Below, one piece after another: positions 1 through 8,193 of a stretch of DNA of 64,000 nt. The notes beneath the pieces are model-generated. The model had not been told where the DNA came from, did not search any database, and was given only the letters and a program-made list of their open reading frames with translations. The DNA is from Rhodoferax potami (GTDB lineage: Bacteria > Pseudomonadota > Gammaproteobacteria > Burkholderiales > Burkholderiaceae_C), in the NCBI RefSeq assembly GCF_032193765.1, contig NZ_JAVBIJ010000001.1:1426001-1490000 (forward strand), written 5' to 3'. The position numbers were made by a program, and so were the translations under genes. The first letter of the stretch is position 1. Each line of letters opens with the position of its first letter.

Positions 1-9
1 GCCGGGCAA

Positions 10-717
10 ATGGGCATGGATGTTGAAGAACTCGAAGAGGCTGGCAAAGACGCAGAAGCCGTCATCCGCACCGCCTTATTGGCCCGCGCCTGCAAACGCA
101 GCAGCCTGCCCGACTGGGTTACTTTCGAAAAAATGATTCTGGCCTTGCGCAAGCGCTATCTGGCCAAACCTGGCAAGTTGCCGTTGACCGTGCCCGCCGA
201 TCTTCCTGCCGAATGGACAGAACTGGTGGAGTCCATACGCGACTCAGTCTGGGCAGACTCCGTCAAATGGCTGGAATCTGACCTGTCGGTGCGCAAGCTG
301 TTTGACCAGACGCCCGCATTCATGGGCCGGTATTTTTGGCTCGAGGACGCCATCCTAGAGGTGGATCAATTCGACAAGAATGTTTCCAAGGCTTGGGCCA
401 AGGCCACCGGTGGCAATGATGACGAAAGCTCCTTGCTCACCCTGTTCTTGTGCATGGCCGCTGGTAGCCCGGCCAAAACAGTGCTTACCGAAAAGGCAGC
501 CTCGACCTTGGTAAAGAAGATCCGGAAATCTGGATTGCAGCCCGCCCTGCCCTTGCAGTTCATCGAAGCCAACGCGCCTGCTGAACACCTGGAAGACTAC
601 GCAAGCCTGTGGAACAACTTTATCGAAGAGTCGAGCGCCACCCTAGCGAGTGACCACGACTACACCTTCAACGATGCAGTGGCGTTAGTGCGCCGCGAAT
701 GCAACGTCCGCGGCTGA
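10..717 (+). CDS. Hypothetical protein, possibly 5'-truncated by the window edge
   Basis: A 235-residue open frame that I do not recognise. The frame stays open to base 1 (codons for A-G-Q precede the first ATG), so the true start may lie outside the window; a second ATG follows two codons later. The product is soluble-looking and acidic, without signal peptide or membrane segment. It contains an Arg/Lys-rich helix near residues 43-53 (ALRKRYLAKPGK) and a Trp-rich stretch near 80-115. It ends 12 bp before the stop of the convergent FAH-family gene. Codon use looks like that of its neighbours, so I take it as a real gene of unknown function. Confidence 0.7.
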   Translation: MGMDVEELEEAGKDAEAVIRTALLARACKRSSLPDWVTFEKMILALRKRYLAKPGKLPLTVPADLPAEWTELVESIRDSVWADSVKWLESDLSVRKLFDQTPAFMGRYFWLEDAILEVDQFDKNVSKAWAKATGGNDDESSLLTLFLCMAAGSPAKTVLTEKAASTLVKKIRKSGLQPALPLQFIEANAPAEHLEDYASLWNNFIEESSATLASDHDYTFNDAVALVRRECNVRG

Positions 718-729
718 GGTAGAGCCCGC

Positions 730-1584
730 TCACACCTGAATGGTAATTTGCGTCTGGATACCGAGGCCATCGATACCGGCACAAACCGTTTGCCCGGCAC
801 GCAAATAGACGGGCGGCTTTTGCCCCATCCCCACCCCAGGGGGGGTGCCAGTCGAGATCACATCACCGGGCTGCAAGCTCATAAAGCGGCTCAGATAAGC
901 AATCAAAAAACGAACCCCGTACACCATGGTGGCGGTACTGCCGTTTTGAAAACGCTTGCCATCCACATCCAGCCACATGGAGAGCGCTTGCGGGTCTGGC
1001 ACCTCGTCAGTCGTTACCAACCACGGGCCAAGTGGGCCGAAAGAATCACACCCTTTACCCTTGTCCCAGGTGCCGCCTCGCTCCAATTGATACTCGCGCT
1101 CGGAGACATCGTTGACCACGCAGTACCCGGCAACGTGAGACAGAGCATCAGACTCGTCGATATAGCGCCCCCCTTTTCCGATCACGACGCCTAGCTCGAC
1201 CTCCCAATCGGTTTTGCGCGACCAAGGAGGGATCTGCAGCGGGTCATTGGGCCCTGTGATGGCGCTAGTCCACTTGCTAAACACCACCGGCTCCGGTGGA
1301 ACTTGCATTCCACTTTCGGCGGCATGGTCTGAATAATTGAGACCAATGCATATGAACTTGCCCACCCCACTCACACAAGCCCCCAATCGGAAATCCTTTT
1401 GGGGCACGCCCGGCACCGTGGGTAGCTGTTCCACCTCCAGCAGCGCCAAACGCGCAAGAGTCTCAGGCGCAAGGGCCAAGCCGCCGACATCAGTCAGGTG
1501 CTCTGACAAGCACCGCACACGCCCTGCCGCATCCAGCAAGCCCGGTTTTTCCTGCCCGGGTGCACCATAACGAACAAGCTTCAT
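730..1584 (-). CDS. Fumarylacetoacetate hydrolase (FAH) family protein
   Basis: 284 residues, the usual length for single-domain FAH-family enzymes, which hydrolyse, isomerise or decarboxylate beta-dicarbonyl acids in aromatic and sugar acid breakdown. The FAH core starts near residue 77 (FICIGLNYSDHAAE). The metal-binding set is visible: E128 and E130 in DWEVELGVVIG and D159 in VNDVSERE, with the later GTPPGVG loop near the C terminus. The N-terminal 70 residues match the short lid region seen in the 2-hydroxyhepta-2,4-diene-1,7-dioate isomerase and ureidoglycolate lyase branch. AGGA precedes the ATG. The gene stands alone, so the substrate cannot be named. Confidence 0.9.
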   Translation of the reverse strand: MKLVRYGAPGQEKPGLLDAAGRVRCLSEHLTDVGGLALAPETLARLALLEVEQLPTVPGVPQKDFRLGACVSGVGKFICIGLNYSDHAAESGMQVPPEPVVFSKWTSAITGPNDPLQIPPWSRKTDWEVELGVVIGKGGRYIDESDALSHVAGYCVVNDVSEREYQLERGGTWDKGKGCDSFGPLGPWLVTTDEVPDPQALSMWLDVDGKRFQNGSTATMVYGVRFLIAYLSRFMSLQPGDVISTGTPPGVGMGQKPPVYLRAGQTVCAGIDGLGIQTQITIQV

Positions 1585-1670
1585 GACATTCCTTGGTTAA
1601 CACATCACACAATCGGGGTATTCTGCCCCGCTCTTGCCAAAATTTCGGACTCGGGCTCCGCTCCTTGTAG

Positions 1671-1690
1671 TACCCCCACGATAAGGGGTA
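1671..1690. promoter_or_regulatory. Inverted repeat upstream of cheV
   Basis: TACCCC and GGGGTA form a perfect 6-bp inverted repeat around an 8-base centre, about 37 bp upstream of the cheV ATG in the 142-bp gap between two divergent genes. It could be an operator or a weak hairpin; no T-run follows. I see no clear sigma-28 type promoter here. Confidence 0.25.
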
Positions 1691-1726
1691 AAGTGAGGGA
1701 CACTCAACCCCTTTTCCGGCGAGACC

Positions 1727-2680
1727 ATGAGCCCCCAACTCAACAGCAAACCATCTACACACAGCAGCCAGGCGGCTGAGAGCAAATTCCAGCTCCTGCT
1801 GTTCCGCCTCGGGGACTCGACCGGCAGCGAGCGCAGCGAGCTATTCGGCATCAATGTGTTCAAGGTGCGCGAAATCGTGGTGGCGCCTGAAATCACCAGC
1901 ATCGTGAATGCACCACAACACGCCCTCGGGCTGGCCAATGTGCGCGGGCAATTGATTCCGGTGATCAACCTGCCTGCACTCGCGGGCTGTGTCCCGAAAA
2001 CCGACTCCAAAATCGTGCTCGTGACCGAGTTTGCCCGCACAACCCAGGCGTTTTTGGTGGACGAAGTGGTCGAAATCATCCAGCTCGACTGGAAACACCT
2101 GATCGCCTCTGACAACAACAGCTCCGGCTTGCTCTCAGGCGTTGCCCGTATCGATGGCGATGCCACAGACTCCCGCTTGGCACAGGTCCTCGATGTGGAG
2201 CAAATCATCCGCAACGTGTTCCCCAACAGCCAAACAGAGTCCTCAAGCAACATCCAGAAAATCAAGCTGCCCGAAGGCTCCACCATCCTGTTTGCCGACG
2301 ACTCCGCCATCGCCCGCATGCTGGTGGAGGAAAGCCTCAAGTCCATGGGAGTGTCTTACGTCGCCGTCAAAAACGGCAAAGAAGCGTGGGACCGTCTGGC
2401 CCAGATTCACAGCGATGCGGTCGCCCACGGTAAGCGGGCCAGCGACAAAGTCGCGTTGGTGCTGACCGATCTGGAAATGCCCGAAATGGACGGCTTTACC
2501 CTTACCCGCAGTATTAAAAACGACAACCGGTTCGCGGGTATTCCGGTGATTGTGTATTCATCCCTGACCGGCAGTGCCAGCGAAGGCCATGCCACCGGCG
2601 TGGGCGCTGACGCCTATGTCGCCAAGTTTGAGCCCCACGAGCTGGCCGACGCCATCAGCACCACCTTGAGCCGGGGCTGA
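1727..2680 (+). CDS. cheV: Chemotaxis protein CheV (CheW domain fused to response-regulator receiver)
   Basis: 317 residues. An N-terminal CheW-like domain (about residues 20-170; FGINVFKVREIV, GLANVRGQLIPVINLP) couples chemoreceptors to CheA, and a C-terminal receiver domain (about 185-315) tunes that coupling by phosphorylation. The receiver has the acidic pair in ILFADDSA, the phosphoacceptor D248 in LTDLEMPEMDG, the conserved Ser/Thr region VIVYSSLTG and a Lys in AYVAKFEP. Length and order match CheV. No other chemotaxis gene lies nearby, so it is an orphan adaptor locus. The ATG has a weak upstream GCGAGA. Confidence 0.95.
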   Translation: MSPQLNSKPSTHSSQAAESKFQLLLFRLGDSTGSERSELFGINVFKVREIVVAPEITSIVNAPQHALGLANVRGQLIPVINLPALAGCVPKTDSKIVLVTEFARTTQAFLVDEVVEIIQLDWKHLIASDNNSSGLLSGVARIDGDATDSRLAQVLDVEQIIRNVFPNSQTESSSNIQKIKLPEGSTILFADDSAIARMLVEESLKSMGVSYVAVKNGKEAWDRLAQIHSDAVAHGKRASDKVALVLTDLEMPEMDGFTLTRSIKNDNRFAGIPVIVYSSLTGSASEGHATGVGADAYVAKFEPHELADAISTTLSRG

Positions 2681-2706
2681 TTTCAGGGCCGCAACCGCTG
2701 CAGGGG

Positions 2707-3288
2707 CTAGCGCAAGTGCTTGTAAAGCCGGGCCTTGAACAGCTCGGCGATCGAGGTCTGCCGTGAACCGGGCACCAACTCAAACGGCTCACCGGCACGC
2801 AGCTGCCCGGGCTCATCAACCGCCAGATAAAAGCCACAGTGGCCACTCAGCGCCATGGCTTTGACAGCGCCTGCAAAACCCATGGCCGCATTGAACTTGA
2901 AACAAGGTTCCCGCGGCTGCACCACCCGCAGCGCGCAATCGCCAAATCGCAGCACATCGCCCACCCACACCTCGTTTTCTAAGAGGCCTGCCAGCGTCAG
3001 GTTCTCGCCCATAGAGCCAAAGGGCAAGCTGTCATCGAAACCGCTGGCGCCAGCCGCCCGGCGCGCTTCTTGCCAAAAACCGTAGTGCTCCGAGGGGTAG
3101 GCATACACCGCCTTGTCCAGCCCGCCGTGCACTGAGGGGTCCGCCTGCTCATCTCCCAGCAAACCCAGCGGCGTCACCGGGGTGGGTCCGTCAACCGAGG
3201 TTTTGTGAATCGCCGTCAAGATGCTGCGACCCTGGATCTGCACCTTGCGGGCGAGCCCCACCTGAACACTGAGCAGCTGTCGCGTCAT
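2707..3288 (-). CDS. MOSC domain-containing protein (YiiM-like)
   Basis: The frame is open upstream, but the ATG at 3288 starts the recognisable protein (MTRQLLSVQVGLARKVQ), giving 193 residues. The MOSC fold of the YiiM type is shown by HGGLDKAVYAYPSEHY (about residues 55-70), GSMGENLTLAG (about 90-100) and VVQPREPCFKFNAAMG, where the Cys is the conserved MOSC cysteine that binds sulfur or molybdenum cofactor. YiiM-type proteins confer molybdenum-cofactor-dependent reduction of N-hydroxylated bases. It lies 11 bp before the stop of the upstream exonuclease gene on the same strand and may be cotranscribed. Confidence 0.85.
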   Translation of the reverse strand: MTRQLLSVQVGLARKVQIQGRSILTAIHKTSVDGPTPVTPLGLLGDEQADPSVHGGLDKAVYAYPSEHYGFWQEARRAAGASGFDDSLPFGSMGENLTLAGLLENEVWVGDVLRFGDCALRVVQPREPCFKFNAAMGFAGAVKAMALSGHCGFYLAVDEPGQLRAGEPFELVPGSRQTSIAELFKARLYKHLR

Positions 3289-3299
3289 GACCGGGCCCT

Positions 3300-4364
3300 T
3301 TAGAGTTGCTGGTACACCGTGTGGCCGCTGCGGCTGGAGTACTTGGTTTTGGCGTCCATTTGCTCCACCTGTACCGCCGCATGGCGGCCGGCATACACCT
3401 GCTGGCGGAGCCAGTCGAACTCGGTGTGCAGCGCGGCATCGTCGCTCAGGCGGGTGGCCCACACACGCTGGTCTCCGTTCCACCGATAGCCGCGGGCCTT
3501 GAGCAGGTCTTTCGCCTCAAAAGGGGCGTTGGTCGCGCTCAATCGATAGCTAGGGTTGCCGGCGGCATAGAGCAGGTGTGCAAGGCCAGTCTGGGTGGTG
3601 TCTGCAGCGGCCTTTGGCAAAGGGGCAGCCAGCACTGCCAACAGCGCATGGCAATCCATCTCCGCACGGTGAGCGTCGTAAAACAGGCCCAGCTCCGCCG
3701 CCAGGCTCTCCAGCTTGGCAGACCCGCGTCCTTGGGCTTTCCAATCGATGTCAGCAAAAGAGCATGCCCACGCCAGCCCGGCAAACGCCGGTAGCCGCGC
3801 CTCCACAAACGGGCGGTCAAATCCTGCGTTATGGGCGATCACCACATCCACGCCCTGCAGCATATCGGCAATGCGGGCCTCGTCCAGTGCCTGGCCTTGC
3901 ACCTGGGCATCTTCAATACCGGTGATGGCAACTATCTCAGGGGGAATCGGCTTGCCCGGGTCTTCCAAACCGTCATACACCTGCACGGGCCCGACCGGCA
4001 GCCCGGTTTCGGTATCGACCGAAACCCGCAGCAGCGCGAGTTCGATGATTTTTTCTTTGGCCTGATCCAGGCCGGTGGTTTCTGTATCCAGCACCAGGAT
4101 GGTTTTCACGCCGCTGTGCGCCTCGCCGGGCCACTGCAAGCATGGCTTTAGACGGCGCTGCACCTTGTAATCGGCATGGGCCTCGAGGGCGCGGGCCATA
4201 GCCTCGGCGTCCATCAAGGGGGCCTGAGTGGCGGGCACTGCTTTGGGCCTTTTGGCGGCCGAAGCCTTGGGACTGCGACTGGCGCGTTTGGGTGGATCGA
4301 GGTCCAACGTGGGCAGATCAGCCAAAAAAGCGAAGCCGAGTTGGGGGTTAAAAGCTTGGGTCAC
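3300..4364 (-). CDS. DnaQ-like 3'-5' exonuclease (DEDD family) with extra C-terminal domain
   Basis: With the GTG at 4364 the protein has 354 residues. ExoI motif D93-T-E95 (LVLDTETTGLD), ExoII HNAGFD (H178, D183) and ExoIII H232-x4-D237 place it in the DEDDh exonucleases related to DNA polymerase III epsilon. A low-complexity basic linker (residues 26-50, Pro/Ala/Lys/Arg) precedes the nuclease. After residue 250 there is a second conserved-looking module ending in YRWNGDQRVW and YSSRSGHTVYQQL. ATGs at 4412 and 4427 are alternative starts; the frame is open to 4994 but that part overlaps the divergent flavodoxin gene and is a shadow. Product certain as to family, start uncertain. Confidence 0.85.
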   Translation of the reverse strand: MTQAFNPQLGFAFLADLPTLDLDPPKRASRSPKASAAKRPKAVPATQAPLMDAEAMARALEAHADYKVQRRLKPCLQWPGEAHSGVKTILVLDTETTGLDQAKEKIIELALLRVSVDTETGLPVGPVQVYDGLEDPGKPIPPEIVAITGIEDAQVQGQALDEARIADMLQGVDVVIAHNAGFDRPFVEARLPAFAGLAWACSFADIDWKAQGRGSAKLESLAAELGLFYDAHRAEMDCHALLAVLAAPLPKAAADTTQTGLAHLLYAAGNPSYRLSATNAPFEAKDLLKARGYRWNGDQRVWATRLSDDAALHTEFDWLRQQVYAGRHAAVQVEQMDAKTKYSSRSGHTVYQQL

Positions 4365-4463
4365 GGTGCGCCTGAGAAAAACGGGAATCCCGTTGCCGGG
4401 AGAGGCCGACATTATTGCCCCTATCATCCCTCGCACCCTCTTGAAGACCCTCTGAATCTCGCT

Positions 4464-4922
4464 ATGCAAATCACTATTCTTGTCGGCACCGTCAATGGCA
4501 ACGCCCAAAGCGTGGCCGAGGCGCTCCAGTTTTGTGCCGACGATATCGGCGCCACCATCGATGTCCTGCCGATGGACGGCCTCGACATCAGCGTATTCGA
4601 CACGCCCGGCACCTTCATCATCTGCACCTCCACCACCGGCGCCGGTGACGTGCCGGGCAATGCAGTGGGCTTGCTCAGTAGCCTGGATGCACAAGCCAAA
4701 TACCTCGGGCACGTGCGCTACGGCCTGGTTGCGCTGGGCGACAGCAGCTATGGCGACAGCTTTTTGGGCGGCGGCAAACAATTCGACGCCAAGCTGCAAG
4801 ACCTGGGTGCCCGCAAAATGGGCGACATCTGTGTGCTCGACGCCATGGAAACCATGACCCCAGAAGACGATGCCGTGGCCTGGCTCCAGAGCTGGACGGT
4901 CGAGTGGGCGACACTTAAGTAA
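4464..4922 (+). CDS. Flavodoxin-domain protein, MioC type
   Basis: 152 residues from ATG 4464. A single flavodoxin domain: the FMN phosphate loop is seen as ILVGTVNGNAQSVAE at the N terminus, CTSTTGAGDVPGN near residues 54-66 and VALGDSSYGDSF near 90-101, the usual flavin-binding loops of MioC and the CysJ-type flavodoxin domain. It should act as a cytosolic FMN electron carrier. It is divergent from the exonuclease with overlapping 5' regions. The gene is followed by a copy of the dispersed repeat described separately. Confidence 0.85.
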   Translation: MQITILVGTVNGNAQSVAEALQFCADDIGATIDVLPMDGLDISVFDTPGTFIICTSTTGAGDVPGNAVGLLSSLDAQAKYLGHVRYGLVALGDSSYGDSFLGGGKQFDAKLQDLGARKMGDICVLDAMETMTPEDDAVAWLQSWTVEWATLK

Positions 4923-4929
4923 CAAATAT

Positions 4930-4980
4930 GCCGCTAGCGCAGGCAAAATAAGCGCCTCTAGCTTCTTTTTTGATAGCAAA
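4930..4980 (+). repeat. Dispersed intergenic repeat, copy A
   Basis: Shares with six other places in the window the order CTAGCGC - GCGC - TAGCT - GATAGCAAA. This copy is the most diverged in its first half. It fills the gap between the flavodoxin stop and the CaiB/BaiF start codon and ends three bases before that ATG. Confidence 0.7.
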
Positions 4981-4982
4981 CC

Positions 4983-5897
4983 ATGCACCTCCAAGCCGCA
5001 TCCCCTGCACAGCGCCTGCGTCCCCTCAAAGGCACCCGCATCCTGAGCCTTGCGCTCAATCTGCCCGGGCCTGCGGCGCTGATGCGCTGTCGCGACATGG
5101 GGGCGACTTGCATCAAGCTGGAGCCGCCCGCACCGGCAGGCTCACGGGCAGGCGCTTCCGGCGATCCGATGGGGCTTTACAACCGCAAGGCTTATGACGT
5201 CATGCACCAGGGCATGCGGGTGGTTGCCGCGGACTTGAAGACCGAAGCCGGTCAGCGCGCCCTGCACAAAGAGCTGGTCAAGGCGGATGTGCTGCTCACC
5301 TCCTTCCGCCCCAGCGCCCTCAAAAAACTGGGGCTGGAGTGGAAAGCCCTGCGCAAACAATACCCCGAGCTATCAATGGTCGCCATCGTCGGGGCACCGG
5401 GTGCCCGCGCAGAAGAGCCCGGGCACGACCTCACCTACCTGGCTGAAAACGACCTCGTCACCGGCCTGGAAATGCCCCCCACCCTCTATGCAGACATGGG
5501 CGGCTCACTGATGACCAGCGAGGCCGTGCTGCAAACCCGCATCCTCAGCCAAGCCAAAGGGAAAGGGGTCTTCCTTGAAATCGCGCTCTCTGATGCTGCG
5601 GGCTACCTCGCGCTGCCGCGCAGCTGGGGCTTGACCCAAACGGGTGCCGCCGTGGGTGGTGGCCATGCCGGATACCGGGTCTACCCCTGCAAAGACGGAA
5701 GGGTCGCCATGGCGGCTTTGGAGCCCCATTTTTCGGGCCGCTTGGGCGCGGCGGCTGGTCTGCGACAATCGCACCCCTTGGCGATGATGACCCCAGAGGC
5801 CCACGCCACTGTGGCCGCCTTTGTGGCCGGCCAAACCCGCGAGCAGCTAGACCTGCTTGCACACACCCAAGATATACCGCTGTTCACGCTGGCTTGA
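4983..5897 (+). CDS. CaiB/BaiF CoA-transferase family protein, short form
   Basis: 304 residues. Class III CoA-transferases move CoA between carboxylic acids through an Asp-bound intermediate. The N-terminal LKGTRILSLALNLPGPAALMRCRDMGA resembles the family start and D171 in LYADMGGSLM fits the catalytic Asp position. The usual family length is near 400 residues; this one lacks most of the C-terminal part, like the alpha-methylacyl-CoA racemase-like short members found in Burkholderiales. The only ATG near the domain start is at 4983, directly behind a dispersed repeat, with no obvious Shine-Dalgarno sequence. Substrate unknown. Confidence 0.8.
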   Translation: MHLQAASPAQRLRPLKGTRILSLALNLPGPAALMRCRDMGATCIKLEPPAPAGSRAGASGDPMGLYNRKAYDVMHQGMRVVAADLKTEAGQRALHKELVKADVLLTSFRPSALKKLGLEWKALRKQYPELSMVAIVGAPGARAEEPGHDLTYLAENDLVTGLEMPPTLYADMGGSLMTSEAVLQTRILSQAKGKGVFLEIALSDAAGYLALPRSWGLTQTGAAVGGGHAGYRVYPCKDGRVAMAALEPHFSGRLGAAAGLRQSHPLAMMTPEAHATVAAFVAGQTREQLDLLAHTQDIPLFTLA

Positions 5898-5934
5898 GCC
5901 TCTCGGGCTGGCGCAGCCCACTTTGCCAGACCTG

Positions 5935-7017
5935 ATGACTGTTGCCCGCCTACCCGCTCTTACCTCGTTCCGGCTGATTGATATTTTGAAAGTGATTGCA
6001 GCCCAATGCATCGTGCTGCACCACTTTTCGGCCTATGGCCCGCTGTCAGAAGCAGCCTCTAGTGCCTTGCCCGAGGTATTTGAGTGGCTGTACGACAACG
6101 CCCGCATCGCGGTGCAAGTGTTTCTGGTGATTGCCGGCTATCTGGCCGCCCGCAGCTTCGCCCTCACCAAGCGGCCGGCCAGTAGCGTGTTCAGCGCGAT
6201 CTGGCAGCGTTACCAGCGTCTCGCACTTCCCTTTGTCGCAGCCTTGCTGCTCACGGTGGTCTGCGCGGCCATCGCCCGGCCTTACCTGCCGGCCGAGGTG
6301 GTGCCGGCTGCGCCTACCCTGCCCCAGTTGCTCGCCCATGCCAGCCTGTTGCACAGCGTGTTGAATGTCGAGTCTCTGTCTGCCGGTGTCTGGTATGTGG
6401 CCATCGACTTTCAGCTCTACGCCACCCTGGCCCTGGTGCTGTGGCTGGGCGGTGGCAAGCGCTGGCTGAGCCTTGCGCTGGTGGCCTTGCTGTGTGCCGC
6501 ATCCCTCACTTGGTTCAATGCCGATGCGGATTGGGACATCTGGTCGGTGTACTTTTTCGGGGCCTACGGCTTGGGCGCCTTGGCCTGGTGGGCAGGTTTG
6601 CGCGCACGGCACGGCTGGTATGCCGTGGCGCTGTACGCCACGGCCCTCAGCGTCGGATTGGCGTCACTGGCCATCAATTTTCGCGAGCGTATTGCCCTCG
6701 CCATCAGTGTGTCGGCCTTGCTGGCCAGCTTCGGCACCTGGCAACTGCGCCTGCCGCGCTGGCTCGATGCGGCAGTGAGCCTGCTCAGCCGCACGTCGTA
6801 TGCGCTCTTTTTGGTCCACTACGGCGTGCTCTTACTGGCCAATGCCGCTTGGGCCGAAATAGGCTCCGACGATGGCGATGCTGCCCTCTTGTTCATGGCC
6901 GCCAGCTGGTTGGTGGCGCTGGGTACCAGCCATTTGTTTCATACCCAGGTGGAACAACGCATCGCCCTCTGGCGCAGTGCGCCTGGCAGCGGCGTAGCGC
7001 CTCAGAGCGCCAAGTAA
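5935..7017 (+). CDS. Acyltransferase 3 family membrane protein (OafA/WecH-like)
   Basis: 360 residues from the ATG at 5935, 37 bp after the CaiB/BaiF stop. The N-terminal FRLIDILKVIAAQCIVLHHF carries the conserved membrane His of acyltransferase 3 proteins, and about ten hydrophobic segments follow (for example residues 95-115, 175-195 and 285-300). Such proteins O-acylate surface or periplasmic glycans. FALFLVHYG-like sequence (YALFLVHYGVLLL) near the C terminus is another family hallmark. An upstream in-frame ATG at 5857 overlaps the preceding gene and is less likely. The acceptor substrate is not evident from the neighbours. Confidence 0.85.
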   Translation: MTVARLPALTSFRLIDILKVIAAQCIVLHHFSAYGPLSEAASSALPEVFEWLYDNARIAVQVFLVIAGYLAARSFALTKRPASSVFSAIWQRYQRLALPFVAALLLTVVCAAIARPYLPAEVVPAAPTLPQLLAHASLLHSVLNVESLSAGVWYVAIDFQLYATLALVLWLGGGKRWLSLALVALLCAASLTWFNADADWDIWSVYFFGAYGLGALAWWAGLRARHGWYAVALYATALSVGLASLAINFRERIALAISVSALLASFGTWQLRLPRWLDAAVSLLSRTSYALFLVHYGVLLLANAAWAEIGSDDGDAALLFMAASWLVALGTSHLFHTQVEQRIALWRSAPGSGVAPQSAK

Positions 7018-7050
7018 AATCTATCCCTTCAACATCTAGAAAGACTCGCT

Positions 7051-7764
7051 ATGGGCGCGCAATGGAAAGCAAAGGGCAAGGCCCTGGTGGCCGATGCCAA
7101 AGGCCGGCTGTTTACCAAACTGGTGAAAGAAATTACGGTAGCCGCCCGCGGCGGCCCCGACCCGGCTGCCAACGCCAAACTGCGCCTGGTGGTCGAACAG
7201 GCCCGCAAGGTCTCGATGCCCAAAGAAACGCTGGAGCGCGCCATCAAAAAAGGTGCCGGCCTGACAGGCGAGGTCATCAACTACGAACACGTTATCTACG
7301 AAGGCTTTGCGCCTCACCAGGTAGCGGTGATGGTGGAGTGCCTGACCGACAACGTGAAACGCACCGCCCCTGAAATGCGCGTGTTGTTCCGCAAAGGCCA
7401 GCTGGGCACCAGTGGCTCGGTGGCATGGGACTTCAACCACCTGGGCATGATCGAAGCCTCCCCTACCGCGGCCGACTCGGACGCTGAAGTGGCCGCTATT
7501 GAAGCCGGCGCACAAGACTTTGAAGCCGGTGACGAAGAAGGCAACACCGTGTTCTACACCGACCCCGCCGACCTGGACTTGGTGGCCCGCGCCCTGCCCA
7601 ACTTCGGCTTCAACGTGCTGTCGATGAAGCTGGGCTACAAGGCCAAAAATCCTGTCGACCCCACCAGCCTGAGCGCCGAAGCGCTGGAAGAAGTGGAAGC
7701 CTTCCTGGCCGCCATCGACGGCAACGACGACGTGCAAAACGTGTACGTGGCGCTGGCGGGTTGA
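7051..7764 (+). CDS. YebC/PmpR family DNA-binding regulator
   Basis: 237 residues, the normal family length. Begins [19 protein letters not shown], where the usual MAGHSKWANIKHRK start is replaced by the shorter variant typical of a second YebC paralogue. Family features include [37 protein letters not shown] and [20 protein letters not shown]. YebC proteins act as transcription regulators and, more recently, as aids to translation of proline stretches. The stop codon overlaps the TTG start of the next gene, so the two are translationally coupled. Confidence 0.9.
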   Translation: MGAQWKAKGKALVADAKGRLFTKLVKEITVAARGGPDPAANAKLRLVVEQARKVSMPKETLERAIKKGAGLTGEVINYEHVIYEGFAPHQVAVMVECLTDNVKRTAPEMRVLFRKGQLGTSGSVAWDFNHLGMIEASPTAADSDAEVAAIEAGAQDFEAGDEEGNTVFYTDPADLDLVARALPNFGFNVLSMKLGYKAKNPVDPTSLSAEALEEVEAFLAAIDGNDDVQNVYVALAG

Positions 7765-8129
7765 AGCAGCTAACTGCCGCCGCTCTGGCGGCACTCTGGG
7801 CGGCGGGGCTGGGTTGGGGCATCTTCCAACACCGCCTGCCGCCCTTGGTTTTGGTGCTCGCTCTTGCGCTAAATGTCGCGACCTTTGTCGCTTACTGGTT
7901 GGACAAGCGCGCTGCCCGCGCCCGCCAATGGCGCATTCAAGAAAAGACCATGCACTTGCTGGCCCTTGCCGGCGGCTGGCCCGCCGCGCGACTGGCGCAG
8001 CAGGTGTTGCGACACAAGACCGTCAAGCCCGGTTTTCAGGCGATGTATTGGCTGACGGTGTGGGCGCACCTCGCTGCACTGGTCGCCTACGTGTTCTGGG
8101 ACCGGATCAAATCGCTCCTGAATTCATAG
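7761..8129 (+). CDS. DUF1294 family small membrane protein
   Basis: 122 residues with a TTG start that overlaps the yebC-like stop (TTGA). Three membrane segments are visible: about residues 5-20, 29-46 and 97-113. The family signature is [34 protein letters not shown] followed by a conserved HKTVKPGF. Many DUF1294 proteins carry an N-terminal cold-shock domain; this one lacks it. Function unknown. Its last codons lie inside a dispersed repeat copy. Confidence 0.8.
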   Translation: MKQLTAAALAALWAAGLGWGIFQHRLPPLVLVLALALNVATFVAYWLDKRAARARQWRIQEKTMHLLALAGGWPAARLAQQVLRHKTVKPGFQAMYWLTVWAHLAALVAYVFWDRIKSLLNS

Positions 8130-8184
8130 CTACTCGCGCACATTCCACGGGCGCTAGAGGCAGATTTGACCTAAATCCGCCTCT
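8113..8184 (-). repeat. Dispersed repeat, copy B, with extended hairpin between convergent genes
   Basis: Read on the minus strand it contains CTCTAGCGCCCGTGGAAT, TGCGCGAG and AGCTATGAATTCAGGAGC, matching copies D and E. It overlaps the last codons and stop of the DUF1294 gene. The flanking 8156-8184 makes a 12-bp hairpin with one mismatch (arms 8156-8167 and 8173-8184) and a 5-base loop, placed between the convergent DUF1294 and glgP genes, so it may also act as a bidirectional transcript end. No T-run is present. Confidence 0.7.
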
Positions 8185-8193
8185 AAAACACTA

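Noticed and set aside
4365..4994. Upstream extension of the exonuclease frame to 4994
   Set aside because: It lies opposite the flavodoxin gene and has the sequence character of antisense translation; GTG 4364 starts just outside that overlap.
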